Positions 23,348 through 31,542 are shown, counted from the stretch's first letter. The stretch: 32,022 nt of DNA from UBA2882 sp051877575 (GCA_051877575.1 JBJEJA010000041.1:1-32022), one strand, 5' to 3'. The notes: generated by a model not told the origin, from the letters alone. A program made the numbers and translations.

Positions 23348-23384
23348 GTGCTTTTATTGTGCAATAGGAAGTCTCGCTTTTTTT
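23334..23384 (+). terminator. Riboswitch expression-platform terminator
   Basis: GCGAGACTT (23334-23342) pairs with AAGTCTCGC (23369-23377), with a further inner TATTG/CAATA helix, followed by seven T residues (23378-23384). It overlaps the 3' side of the aptamer stem, so the two structures exclude each other. Confidence 0.85.
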
Positions 23385-23476
23385 GTAAAAGGAGACCGGA
23401 CAATTTCCGCATTTATGCATATTGCGGGCAGAAAACGGAAAAAACAAAAAATAGGATAGAGAAGGAAGTAGAGAAC

Positions 23477-24406
23477 ATGGATTTACTCATTCAGATTTTG
23501 CTTTTGGTTGTTGGATTTGCGATGCTGGTAAAGGGCGCTGACTGGTTTGTGGAAGGCGTGGCGGGAATTGCCGAAAAATTCGGAATACCGCAGCTGGTAA
23601 TCGGCCTTACGATCGTGGCCATGGGAACCAGTGCTCCGGAAGCCGCAGTCAGTATTGCTTCCGCATTAAAAGGAAGTGCCGGTATTACCATCGGTAATGT
23701 GGTGGGAAGTAATATTATGAACATTCTGGTGATCCTGGGGCTGACAGCCGTCATTACCAATGTGGCGGTGCAAAAATCCACCATTCGGTATGAAATTCCC
23801 TTCATGCTGGTGATCACGCTGGTATTATTGGGACTGGGAATGACCGGCGGTAATATTACTTTTATCGAAGGCATTATTCTGTGGATTTTATTTATTGCAT
23901 ATTTTGTTTATCTGTTCTTTATGGCAAAGAAGAAAAAAGAAGAGCCTGAAAAAGAAAAGGAGCAGCCTATCTGGAAACTCCTGCTCATGGGCGTTGTCGG
24001 TGCTGTTCTGGTTGTGTGGGGAGCGGATATTACGGTAGATTCCGCATCCGCCATTGCAAAAATGTTCGGTATGTCGGATCGTCTGATCGGTCTGACCATT
24101 GTAGCTTTCGGTACATCCCTGCCGGAACTGGTAACAAGCGTGACGGCTGCCAGAAAAGGAAAAGTGGATATCGCCATCGGCAACATTGTGGGAAGCAATA
24201 TTTTCAATATTTTGTTTGTGGTAGGTACCACGGCACTTGTGACACCGGTTGTCTTTGAAAGCAAATTTGTAGTGGATACTTTAGTGGCATTTGCAGCGGG
24301 TATCCTGCTCTGGCTCGGTGTTGTGAAACACAAGGAACTGAGGCGGCCCGCAGGCGTGATCATGCTCCTTGCTTATGCGGCATATTTTGTATATCTGCTG
24401 ATATAG
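23477..24406 (+). CDS. Calcium/sodium antiporter family protein (CaCA, YrbG-like)
   Basis: A 309-residue membrane protein with about ten hydrophobic segments. The two alpha-repeat motifs are plain: VAMGTSAPEAAVSIASAL with NVVGSNIMNILVILG (about 47-90) and VAFGTSLPELVTSVTAA with NIVGSNIFNILFVVG (about 207-250), in opposed orientation as in CaCA exchangers. A charged loop (MAKKKKEEPEKEKEQP) separates the halves. The family exchanges Ca2+ for Na+ or H+; the riboswitch upstream raises the possibility of Mn2+ or broader divalent-cation export. GAAGGAAG lies 8 nt before ATG 23477. The gene is a single-gene transcript under riboswitch control. Confidence 0.9.
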   Translation: MDLLIQILLLVVGFAMLVKGADWFVEGVAGIAEKFGIPQLVIGLTIVAMGTSAPEAAVSIASALKGSAGITIGNVVGSNIMNILVILGLTAVITNVAVQKSTIRYEIPFMLVITLVLLGLGMTGGNITFIEGIILWILFIAYFVYLFFMAKKKKEEPEKEKEQPIWKLLLMGVVGAVLVVWGADITVDSASAIAKMFGMSDRLIGLTIVAFGTSLPELVTSVTAARKGKVDIAIGNIVGSNIFNILFVVGTTALVTPVVFESKFVVDTLVAFAAGILLWLGVVKHKELRRPAGVIMLLAYAAYFVYLLI

Positions 24407-24439
24407 ATCTGTACATGAGAGAATGTTTTTGATTTTCGT

Positions 24440-24469
24440 GAATAGAAATTAAAATAACCAACCATACTA
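24440..24469 (+). promoter_or_regulatory. Sigma-G-like forespore promoter
   Basis: GAATA (24440-24444), an 18-bp spacer and CATACTA (24463-24469) fit the Bacillus sigma-G pattern GHATR-N18-CATWHTA exactly. RNA would begin near 24476, ~23 nt before the first coat gene. Confidence 0.65.
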
Positions 24470-24493
24470 CTTAAAAAAAGCAGGAGGTTGGTT
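24456..24493 (+). repeat. Inverted repeat overlapping the coat gene ribosome site
   Basis: AACCAACC (24456-24463) and GGTTGGTT (24486-24493) are exact complements 22 nt apart, followed by more T residues. The right arm takes in the last two G of GGAGG (24483-24487). The left arm lies upstream of the expected sigma-G start. Confidence 0.65.
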
Positions 24494-24498
24494 TTTCT

Positions 24499-24684
24499 AT
24501 GAAACAAATAACGGAAAAAGAATTGGCAGGCCTTTCGGAACTGTTAAATGAAGAGGAATTACTGATCCACAAATTTCAGATGCTTGCAAGTCATTGTGAG
24601 GATCCGGAAGTAAAAGCAAAATTTGAGGACATCGCGAACAAACATCAGAGTCACTTTAATTCTCTTTATGAACAGGTTAAATAG
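24499..24684 (+). CDS. Small helical spore coat-like protein
   Basis: 61 residues, entirely helical by pattern, with ELSELLNEEELLIHKFQML-like amphipathic spacing and no hydrophobic segment or signal peptide. It resembles the short partner proteins often found beside CotF-like spore coat genes in Clostridia, though it has no strong catalytic motif. GGAGG lies 11 nt before the ATG. It starts 11 nt upstream of the next coat gene, so the two form one operon behind a sigma-G-like promoter. A role in the spore is inferred from that promoter and neighbour; alone, the sequence would only be called hypothetical. Confidence 0.65.
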   Translation: MKQITEKELAGLSELLNEEELLIHKFQMLASHCEDPEVKAKFEDIANKHQSHFNSLYEQVK

Positions 24685-24695
24685 GAGGGCGTATC

Positions 24696-24959
24696 ATGCA
24701 GCAGCAATTTTCAGAAAAAGATATTTTAACGGATGCTTTGATTTCCGAAAAGAGAGCAACGGAACAGTACAATCAATATGCCAATGAGTGTCTTCACGAC
24801 AACGTGAGAGATGCGATCATCGACTGTCTGGGCAAAGAACATGCCATTCAGGATGAGGTTTTTCATCTGATGCATGAAAGAGGTTATTATCCCACACCTA
24901 TGGCAGACGACAAAAAAATCACGGAAGCGCAGCAAAAATTTTCTCAGTGCGTGAAATAG
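24696..24959 (+). CDS. CotF-family spore coat protein
   Basis: 87 residues, ferritin-like helical pattern: DILTDALISEKRATEQYNQYANECLHDNVRDAI and GKEHAIQDEVFHLMHERGYY, ending in a YPTPMADDKKI segment typical of CotF-like coat proteins. These are structural components of the spore, and the short form is common in Clostridia. AGGAGGG precedes the ATG. It is the second gene of the two-gene unit with a sigma-G-like promoter upstream and a strong terminator after it. Confidence 0.8.
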   Translation: MQQQFSEKDILTDALISEKRATEQYNQYANECLHDNVRDAIIDCLGKEHAIQDEVFHLMHERGYYPTPMADDKKITEAQQKFSQCVK

Positions 24960-24989
24960 TGGCGGTTTTGACTAAAACATGGTAAACTG

Positions 24990-25018
24990 AACCCGGGGAC
25001 ATGAATGCCCCGGGTTTT
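24990..25018 (+). terminator. Terminator after the coat genes
   Basis: AACCCGGGG (24990-24998) and CCCCGGGTT (25008-25016) form a perfect 9-bp stem with a 9-nt loop, then a short T run. An ATG at 25001 lies in the loop and is not a start codon. Confidence 0.75.
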
Positions 25019-25051
25019 GCTGTAGAAACGGATGGATTTTTGAAACTGAAC

Positions 25052-26845
25052 ATGGAAAAATGGTACATAGAGGTAAAAAAAGCTGATTTTGAAGCAATTG
25101 GCGAAAAATTTCATATCAGCTCGGTTGTTGCGAGGTTGTTGCGGAACAGGGATATGACCGAGGAAGCAGAGCTGGAACTGTTCTTAAACGGAACCAGAGA
25201 GAATTTGTACGATCCCTTTCTGATGGCGGACATGGAAAAAGCCGTCTCTTTGATGGAAGGCTTCCTGCGGGACGGAAAGAAAATCAGGATTATCGGGGAT
25301 TATGATATTGACGGTGTCTGTTCTTCCTATATTCTGCAAAAGGGACTGTCTTATGCCATAGACCGGACGGCGGCGGACCGGGGAAGAACGGAGCAAAATT
25401 CTGATAAACTGCTGGATGTGGTCATTCCACATCGTATTCAGGACGGATACGGATTAAGCGACCGGTTGATCGCGGATGCTGCCCGAGACGGCGTACAGGT
25501 CATCATTACCTGTGACAACGGGATTGCGGCAACAAGCCAGATCGCTTATGCCAATGAGCTGGGTATCCATGTGATCGTAACAGACCACCATGAGGTACCC
25601 TATGAGCAGGAGGGAGAAACGCGGCACTATCTGCTGCCGCCCGCCGATGCGGTGGTAGATCCCAAGAGAGAGGACTGCAGCTATCCCTTTAAAGGCATCT
25701 GCGGCGGAACGGTTGCTTACAAATTCATAGAAGCGCTGCTTACCCGTATTGCACCCATATCCGGGGAGGACAACCGATTGTTGGAGGAATGTTTTGCATT
25801 TGCGGCATTTGCCACGGTGGGGGATGTAATGGAATTAAACGGAGAAAACCATATATTGGTAAAATATGGGCTGAGGTCCATTGCCCGCTGTGAGAACTAT
25901 GGGATGCAGGCATTGATCGAGCAATGTGGCCTGAAGGATCAGGAACTGTCGCCCTATCATGTAGGATTTATCCTGGGCCCCTGCTTTAATGCGTCCGGGC
26001 GGCTGGACAGCGCAGACCGGGTGCTGGAGCTTTTGAATGCCGGTTCCAAGCGGGAGGCCATGGGAATTGCCGCGGAGCTGAAGGAATTGAATGCACAGCG
26101 GCAGGAGCTGACCTTAGAAGGGCTGGAAGAAGCCGTGCAGATGGTGGAACAGGAAGGACTCGGAAAAGACCGGGTGCTGGTCGTATATCTGCCGGAGGTT
26201 CATGAATCCCTGGCCGGTATCATTGCGGGAAAACTGCGGGAGCGGTACGGGAAACCGGTGTTTGTGCTGACCGACGGAGAGGAAGGCATCAAAGGTTCCG
26301 GGCGGAGCATCGACGCTTACCATATGTTTGAGGAAATGACCAAAATCAAGGATATTTTCTTAAAATACGGGGGACATAAGCTGGCGGCGGGGCTGTCCCT
26401 TCCGGCAGGAAGTGCGGAAACGTTTCGCAGGCGAATCAATGAGGTATGTACGTTGACAGAGGATGATTTCGTGGAACGGGTCATGATCGATGTGCCGATG
26501 CCCATCGATTATGTGTCAAAAGAACTGCTTTCCCAGATGAAACTGCTGGAGCCTTACGGAAACGGAAACCGAAAGCCGCTGTTTGCACAAAAGGGTGTAC
26601 TGTTTGAACAGGGCAGGATACTGGGCAAGAACGGTAACGTCGTAAAAGGAAGGGTAAAAAGTCCCGCGGGAGCTTCGTTTGAAGCCATTTATTTCGGCGA
26701 CGGAGCGGATTTTCTGAACAGAATACAGAAGTGCAGGGGAAATGTGGATATCGCTTATACTCCGGAGGAAAATACTTACCGGGGAGCGACAACCATTCAG
26801 ATAGAAATCAAATATATAAAATTCGCAGGGGAGGAAACAAAATGA
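25052..26845 (+). CDS. recJ: Single-stranded-DNA-specific exonuclease RecJ
   Basis: A 597-residue DHH-family 5'-3' exonuclease used in recombination and mismatch repair. The DHH domain has IGDYDIDGVCSSYIL (about 80-94) and VTDHHEVP (about 176-183), giving the metal-binding aspartates and histidines. The DHHA1 domain has EVHESLAGIIAGKLRERYGKPVFVL, GSGRSIDAYHMFEEM and KYGGHKLAAGLSL, then an OB-like end (LLEPYGNGNRKPLF). Length is near the family norm. ATG 25052 is used; ATG 25001 is inside the preceding terminator loop. The ribosome site is weak. The end overlaps the next gene by 4 nt (ATGA). Confidence 0.92.
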   Translation: MEKWYIEVKKADFEAIGEKFHISSVVARLLRNRDMTEEAELELFLNGTRENLYDPFLMADMEKAVSLMEGFLRDGKKIRIIGDYDIDGVCSSYILQKGLSYAIDRTAADRGRTEQNSDKLLDVVIPHRIQDGYGLSDRLIADAARDGVQVIITCDNGIAATSQIAYANELGIHVIVTDHHEVPYEQEGETRHYLLPPADAVVDPKREDCSYPFKGICGGTVAYKFIEALLTRIAPISGEDNRLLEECFAFAAFATVGDVMELNGENHILVKYGLRSIARCENYGMQALIEQCGLKDQELSPYHVGFILGPCFNASGRLDSADRVLELLNAGSKREAMGIAAELKELNAQRQELTLEGLEEAVQMVEQEGLGKDRVLVVYLPEVHESLAGIIAGKLRERYGKPVFVLTDGEEGIKGSGRSIDAYHMFEEMTKIKDIFLKYGGHKLAAGLSLPAGSAETFRRRINEVCTLTEDDFVERVMIDVPMPIDYVSKELLSQMKLLEPYGNGNRKPLFAQKGVLFEQGRILGKNGNVVKGRVKSPAGASFEAIYFGDGADFLNRIQKCRGNVDIAYTPEENTYRGATTIQIEIKYIKFAGEETK

Positions 26846-27768
26846 TTTTAACAGTAACTTGTAATCCGGCTATTGATAAAACTTATAATACCACAGGAGT
26901 GATGATCGGTCAGGTCAACCGTATGCGGGATCTGATCAGCCTGCCGGGAGGCAAAGGAATCAATGTAACGAAGGTGCTGAATCAGTTTGGAGCACAGGTG
27001 ACCGCTACCGGATTTTTGGGCGGCTACACGGGAGAATTTATTGAAGATGCCCTTCAGAAAATGAATGTGTCCGTGGAATTTACCAAAATCCGCAATATGA
27101 CCCGTTCCAATATGAATATCATCGGAGATGACGGTTATGTGACCGAGATCTTGGAGCCTGGTCCGCATGTGGCGGCCTTTGAAAAGGATCTGTTTCTGGA
27201 CCGTTTCCGCGAACTGGTTCCGCAGAGTGAATGTGTGGTCATGTCGGGAAGCCTGACAGACGGTCTGCCCGATGACTTTTATGCAAAGCTGATCGCTATC
27301 TGCAATGAGGCTGATGTCAAAGTCTTTCTGGATACCAGCGGAGAGCCCTTACGGAAGGGAATTGAGCAGAAACCTTACTGTATCAAACCAAACCGTAAAG
27401 AGTTGGAATTTATCGCCGGGAGAAAGCTGTCCACGGAGGCGGAAGTCATTCAGGCAGCGTACGCCTATGTGAAATCGGGCGTTACCAAAGTCGTTGTCTC
27501 CATGGGGGAAAAGGGAATTTTGGAGATTACCAAAAAGAAAGTGATCAAGGCGGTTCCGCCCCGCGTTAAGGCAGTCAATACCGTGGGAAGCGGAGACTGT
27601 GTGGTTGCGGCCATGGTGCTGGGATTGGTACAGGATATGGGTGAGGAAGATACCATGCAGCTTGCGGCAGGCATTTCCGCAGCCAATGCCACTACGCTTG
27701 AGAGCGGTATGATACCGAGGGATACCATGGAGGAGATTATTAAAAATGTGTCTATCATAACTATGTAG
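26842..27768 (+). CDS. 1-phosphofructokinase family hexose-phosphate kinase (PfkB)
   Basis: A 308-residue PfkB-fold kinase. It starts MILTVTCNPAIDKTY, carries the sugar-binding GGKGINVTKVLNQFG (about 37-51) and the anion-hole/catalytic NTVGSGDC (about 246-253). This is the 1-phosphofructokinase/tagatose-6-phosphate kinase subgroup (FruK/LacC), which makes a bisphosphate sugar for glycolysis. No PTS fructose transporter, aldolase or repressor lies nearby, so the exact substrate is open. A GGGGAGGAA site precedes ATG 26842, which overlaps the RecJ stop as ATGA, showing translational coupling to an unrelated gene. Confidence 0.85.
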   Translation: MILTVTCNPAIDKTYNTTGVMIGQVNRMRDLISLPGGKGINVTKVLNQFGAQVTATGFLGGYTGEFIEDALQKMNVSVEFTKIRNMTRSNMNIIGDDGYVTEILEPGPHVAAFEKDLFLDRFRELVPQSECVVMSGSLTDGLPDDFYAKLIAICNEADVKVFLDTSGEPLRKGIEQKPYCIKPNRKELEFIAGRKLSTEAEVIQAAYAYVKSGVTKVVVSMGEKGILEITKKKVIKAVPPRVKAVNTVGSGDCVVAAMVLGLVQDMGEEDTMQLAAGISAANATTLESGMIPRDTMEEIIKNVSIITM

Positions 27769-27877
27769 GCGTTGTGCACCGTTATTTTAGTTATACTTTT
27801 TTCTTAATTTATAAAGTTTCAACTTTTTTTATGATTTGCACATATTTTGGACACATTTTACAGATATTATAAGAGTC

Positions 27878-27957
27878 AGATAGTTGAACCACAACTCACT
27901 ATCTCCCCCCTCATAAGAATTCAAAACAGAAAACTCGGCTTCCCCGCCGGGTTTTTT
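27878..27957 (+). ncRNA. Candidate small RNA with C-rich loop
   Basis: The 80-nt stretch begins with a hairpin, AGATAGT (27878-27884) against ACTATCT (27898-27904), then a single-stranded CTCCCCCCTC, a linker and a terminator ending at 27957. A C-rich single-stranded patch can pair with Shine-Dalgarno sequences, as in several Firmicute small RNAs. The promoter is doubtful: TGGACA (27848-27853) and TATAAG (27868-27873) are 14 bp apart, short of optimal. The rest of 27769-28127 shows no convincing gene. Confidence 0.35.
27930..27957 (+). terminator. Rho-independent terminator
   Basis: ACTCGGC (27933-27939) and GCCGGGT (27946-27952) form a 7-bp stem extended by A-T pairs around a TTCCCC loop, with a T-run to 27957. 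Confidence 0.75.
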
Positions 27958-28127
27958 GTTGTCTTTTTCATTATTTGGAAAAATACAGAAAAATGTGTGC
28001 TGCGGCTTTACGCAAAAACAACAATAATGATAATATGTAAAAAGAGACACAATGTTACCCGCACACATATGAAGAAGGGTATAAGAAGCCAATCAGGCAG
28101 TCAATAGTTTATGTGAGGAAAAGCATT

Positions 28128-28259
28128 TTGAAATTAAAAAATATTTTAATTGTTGTTAAGGATATTGAAAAGTCAAAACGGTTCTATCATGATTTGTTTG
28201 GTCTTGATGTGGTGCTTGACCAGGATGGTAATGTGATTGAAGTGGGAACGCCTATGTGA
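28128..28259 (+). pseudogene. Truncated VOC/glyoxalase-family fragment
   Basis: From a TTG start with GAGGAA about 8 nt upstream, the frame encodes 43 residues that match the beginning of VOC (glyoxalase/bleomycin resistance) proteins: ILIVVKDIEKSKRFYHDLFGLDV followed by GNVIEVG split by the stop. Intact members are about 110-140 residues, so the gene lost most of its coding region. It marks decay in this gap, before the promoter of the TraX-GGDEF gene. Confidence 0.7.
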
Positions 28260-28277
28260 AATACGCAAACGGCATTC

Positions 28278-28306
28278 TTCTCAAAATCTTGTAATTGTGG
28301 TAAAAT
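28278..28306 (+). promoter_or_regulatory. Promoter for the TraX-GGDEF gene
   Basis: TTCTCA (28278-28283; 4 of 6), a 17-bp spacer and TAAAAT (28301-28306; 5 of 6). The leader would be about 60 nt. Confidence 0.5.
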
Positions 28307-28371
28307 TTGTACAGCAAATGCGAAATAATGTGTAAAAAACACAGAGGGAAATACATTCGGAGGGGATATAA

Positions 28372-30654
28372 ATGAAAAAGGGGTTAAATGCGTCAACACT
28401 TAAAGTAATAGCCATAATAACAATGGTCATTGACCATATTTCGTGGGGGTTTTTCGATTTTTATTCATGGCAGGGCTATCTGCTCCACATTATCGGGCGG
28501 CTTACCATACCGATCATGTGCTTTTTCATTGCAGAGGGATTTCGAAAAACGCACAACCTTAAACGCTACATACTGCGAATGGCGTTTTTTGCAGCACTCT
28601 CTATCGTTCCGTTCTACCTCTTTTTCCATGAAGAATACGCCTATCGGCAAAATATCATTTTTGACTATCTTTTGGCACTACTGTTGCTGTCGGTATTGGA
28701 AAGCAAACGGTTGAAAATGCCTGCAAAGGTAATGCTCGGCACATTGCTGGTCATAACCTCTATGGTAATAGGCGGATGGCCTGTTATGCCTATGGTTTAT
28801 GTGCTGATTTTCTACTATGCGGACAGTTTTAAAAAGCAGGCGGTGTGGTTCTGTTCGACGACGGTTGGACTGGTCCTTTTTATGATGCTTGCGATTATGC
28901 TTAACACGAGATACAATTTCTATCCCATGTATAACAACTGGGTTTGGTGGGATAAAAGCTATTTCTTAGGGTTCATGCTGGCACTTTTTCTGATTAAAGC
29001 GTACAACGGCGAAAAGGGAAAATATCCCTTTGGCAGATATTTTTTCTTTTTCTTTTATCCGGCACATTTTCTTGTGCTGTTTGCGTCGAAACTGGTAATA
29101 GAAAACTACGGCAGTTATTGGCTTTATGTCGGACTGCAGCTTTTCTGCATACTTCTGATTGTATGTTTTATGGTTCGTATTATGTTTGAGAAAAGTTCAA
29201 AGGCTCAAAACGCAGCCGTGCTTTTTAGTGTAAGCGGATTGGTATATGCTGTAGCTTTTTTTATTGAAACGACTGCACAGACGAAGGATCTGGCATTCGG
29301 TGCGGTTACATTGGAATATCTGGGAGAAGCAGGTGTATTTCTCGGAGCGACAATCTTTTTGTCTGAATTTTGTCATTTCAGGGTAAACCGGCTGTTTTAT
29401 TTCATTGAGGGAATCGTTTTTGGCGGGGCGGTTGTCCTGGTGCATACTGCGGAATATAATCATATTTTCTATAGAAGTGTAAGTATGGATTATTCCGGAG
29501 ATTTTCCAAGGCTTATACTTGATTATGGTATAGGATTTATTGTTTTCTATTTATTCCTTGTGGTGATTTTTTTGGCGGCCACAATAAGAATGTTTAAATC
29601 CTACCATAAAGCAAGTGAAGTCGAACGTAAAAGAATATCACTTCTTCTGATAGGAATGAGTTTTCCGTGGCTTGCTGTAGTAATACGGTCAATGGGATTT
29701 ACGGGAGGTTATGAGGTATCATTTCTTGGGATTATATTTACCGCTATTTTTCTGATGATTGCACTGATCAAGTACGGTTACTTCGATTCTGTTCAGCAGG
29801 CGGTCACAAATGTTATTTATAAAAGCAATGAGGGACTGCTTGTGCTTGACAATGATAAATATGTGCTTTATTACAACCATATTGTTCGGAAGATATTCCC
29901 CCGGATTTCCGAAAGACAGTCTGTAAATAGTGTTCCCGTACTTGGGGATATGATTCAAAAATGTTTTAACGAAAACGGAGAGATTGTCGAGTCCCGTACG
30001 CAGAATACCATTGAGGCAAATGACAGGATTTATGAAGTGAAAACCGAGCCGATTCTCGAAGCCGGATATATTCAGGGATATATGGTGCGGGTGTTTGATT
30101 ATACCGTTCATTATCGCAATATGGAGGAACTCAGAAGAACTGCCCATATTGATGCACTTACGGGGCTTTATGACAGAGAAATTTTCAAACAGGAAATAAC
30201 CCGCCATCTGTCCGACGAAGGGACAGGCGCACTTTTTATGGTGGATATTGATTTCTTTAAACATATCAATGATCATTTCGGACATATGATCGGAGATGAA
30301 GTACTGATGTCCCTTTCCGAATCGATACGATCGGTTTTTACGGGTGAACACATTTGCTGCCGTGTGGGCGGGGATGAGTTTATGATGTTTGTAAAAAACA
30401 CAAGTGATAAGACTGTGATCGGGCAGTTCGCACAAAGACTGAATGACGTTTATCGAGAAAATGCCGGCAGTATTGCAGAGGGGCTGAACTCCTCGCTGTC
30501 TATCGGAATCGCTCTGTCAGCTTCCGTTTCATTTGATACGGAAGACAATGAACTGTTTGAGACACTTTATTCTCTTGCGGACAAAGCTCTTTATCATGTA
30601 AAGGAAAATGGTAAAAACGGTTTTGCATTTTATGAAAATATCTCCGATAGGTGA
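28372..30654 (+). CDS. TraX acyltransferase-like / 7TM / PAS / GGDEF fusion (probable diguanylate cyclase)
   Basis: A 760-residue membrane protein with an unusual order. Residues ~1-245 look like TraX (F-pilin acetyltransferase family): LKVIAIITMVIDHISWG, IGRLTIPIMCFFIAEGF and a YPAHFLVLFA helix, with about eight hydrophobic segments. A second membrane block (about 255-480) resembles the 7TM region found in some signalling proteins. Then a PAS-like part (about 480-590) and a GGDEF domain (about 590-755) containing DALTGLYDRE (594 on), DIDFFKHINDHFGHMIGDEVL and RVGGDEF (GGDEF at 666-670). The catalytic GGDEF is intact, so c-di-GMP synthesis is likely. The usual RxxD inhibitory site is replaced by a TGEH-like stretch, so product inhibition may be absent. 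GGAGGGG lies just before ATG 28372. No sequence break or frameshift is evident. Confidence 0.8.
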   Translation: MKKGLNASTLKVIAIITMVIDHISWGFFDFYSWQGYLLHIIGRLTIPIMCFFIAEGFRKTHNLKRYILRMAFFAALSIVPFYLFFHEEYAYRQNIIFDYLLALLLLSVLESKRLKMPAKVMLGTLLVITSMVIGGWPVMPMVYVLIFYYADSFKKQAVWFCSTTVGLVLFMMLAIMLNTRYNFYPMYNNWVWWDKSYFLGFMLALFLIKAYNGEKGKYPFGRYFFFFFYPAHFLVLFASKLVIENYGSYWLYVGLQLFCILLIVCFMVRIMFEKSSKAQNAAVLFSVSGLVYAVAFFIETTAQTKDLAFGAVTLEYLGEAGVFLGATIFLSEFCHFRVNRLFYFIEGIVFGGAVVLVHTAEYNHIFYRSVSMDYSGDFPRLILDYGIGFIVFYLFLVVIFLAATIRMFKSYHKASEVERKRISLLLIGMSFPWLAVVIRSMGFTGGYEVSFLGIIFTAIFLMIALIKYGYFDSVQQAVTNVIYKSNEGLLVLDNDKYVLYYNHIVRKIFPRISERQSVNSVPVLGDMIQKCFNENGEIVESRTQNTIEANDRIYEVKTEPILEAGYIQGYMVRVFDYTVHYRNMEELRRTAHIDALTGLYDREIFKQEITRHLSDEGTGALFMVDIDFFKHINDHFGHMIGDEVLMSLSESIRSVFTGEHICCRVGGDEFMMFVKNTSDKTVIGQFAQRLNDVYRENAGSIAEGLNSSLSIGIALSASVSFDTEDNELFETLYSLADKALYHVKENGKNGFAFYENISDR

Positions 30655-30695
30655 TTACGTGCAGGTGCCTTAGGTAGGGATAGGAGGAGTTGAAT

Positions 30696-31490
30696 ATGAA
30701 AAAACGGTTATGGATCATGTTGATTGCCATGATTATGTTGGCGGGATGCGGGATAAAAGATGGAAATGGCGGACGGCAGTATGTGTACAATGATAAGCAT
30801 GTGATTGACGGGCTTTCTGTCAGCAAATCCGTATATGATGAGGATGCCTTATATATTTATATGTCAGGCGGCATAGATGAAACGTTTTCGGTAATATGTT
30901 ATGATGAGGAATTTCAACGGATAGATACCGAGTGGGAAACTTCATATAAAGACGGAAAATATACGATACAAGGAGAAAATGTACAAAAGATAAGCGGTAT
31001 TTGCCTGAGCAACGATATTTACAAATACTATATTCGTTATCTTGACAGCGACCAATATGCAATTTATAGCGATAGCTGGGCAGATGATTTGGGATGGACG
31101 CATTGTGAAGGTGATGAAACACTTTACTATACGCAGGAAGAATTGGATGAACAGCAGGCAAAGGATGAAAAAGCGCAGAGACAATTGGAAGAGACCTTTG
31201 CACAATTTGAGGGGATGTGGGTTGCGGAAGATGACCCCAATGCTTATGTGAAATTTTATTATGAGGATACTTCCCGACGAATGGAAATATGCACACTGAA
31301 TCGGGAGGGAGAATATGTCCGTGAGGAATGTTCTGTAGATGATATGGTAGTGAGTGAGGACTATGATGGGAAAGTGCTTACAATTTATGATGGAATACCA
31401 TGGGGATGTATGTATGAATTCAAATTGTCCGAGGATATGAATTCTTTTTCAAAAGGATATGGGGATAATATCATATACGTAAGACAGTAA
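30696..31490 (+). CDS. Putative lipoprotein of unknown function
   Basis: A 264-residue exported lipoprotein: MKKRLWIMLIAMIMLAGC gives a signal peptide with a lipobox (LAGC, Cys18). The mature part is acidic and beta-rich, with a short helical Gln/Glu-rich linker (about 148-168) before a C-terminal domain with EGMWVAEDDPNAYVKF, which reads like a small beta-barrel module. I do not recognise a family with a known role. ATG 30696 is chosen for AGGAGG with 8-nt spacing; TTG 30690 is also in frame. It follows the TraX-GGDEF gene by 41 nt and may be co-transcribed with it. Confidence 0.75.
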   Translation: MKKRLWIMLIAMIMLAGCGIKDGNGGRQYVYNDKHVIDGLSVSKSVYDEDALYIYMSGGIDETFSVICYDEEFQRIDTEWETSYKDGKYTIQGENVQKISGICLSNDIYKYYIRYLDSDQYAIYSDSWADDLGWTHCEGDETLYYTQEELDEQQAKDEKAQRQLEETFAQFEGMWVAEDDPNAYVKFYYEDTSRRMEICTLNREGEYVREECSVDDMVVSEDYDGKVLTIYDGIPWGCMYEFKLSEDMNSFSKGYGDNIIYVRQ

Positions 31491-31515
31491 GAGCAATTTT
31501 TTTGTTACCGCTCAA

Positions 31516-31536
31516 TTGTAATCGCTGAGATTACAA
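31516..31536. promoter_or_regulatory. Palindromic operator of the Rrf2 regulator
   Basis: TTGTAATC (31516-31523), GCTGA spacer and GATTACAA (31529-31536) form a perfect 8-bp inverted repeat. It lies directly before an extended -10 box and upstream of an Rrf2-family gene, the classic arrangement for autoregulation; Rrf2-type operators of related YwnA-like proteins are similar. Confidence 0.7.
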
Positions 31537-31542
31537 AAAAGT

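Noticed and set aside
25001..25051. RecJ start at ATG 25001
   Set aside because: This ATG is in the loop of the coat gene terminator; ATG 25052 begins the conserved protein.
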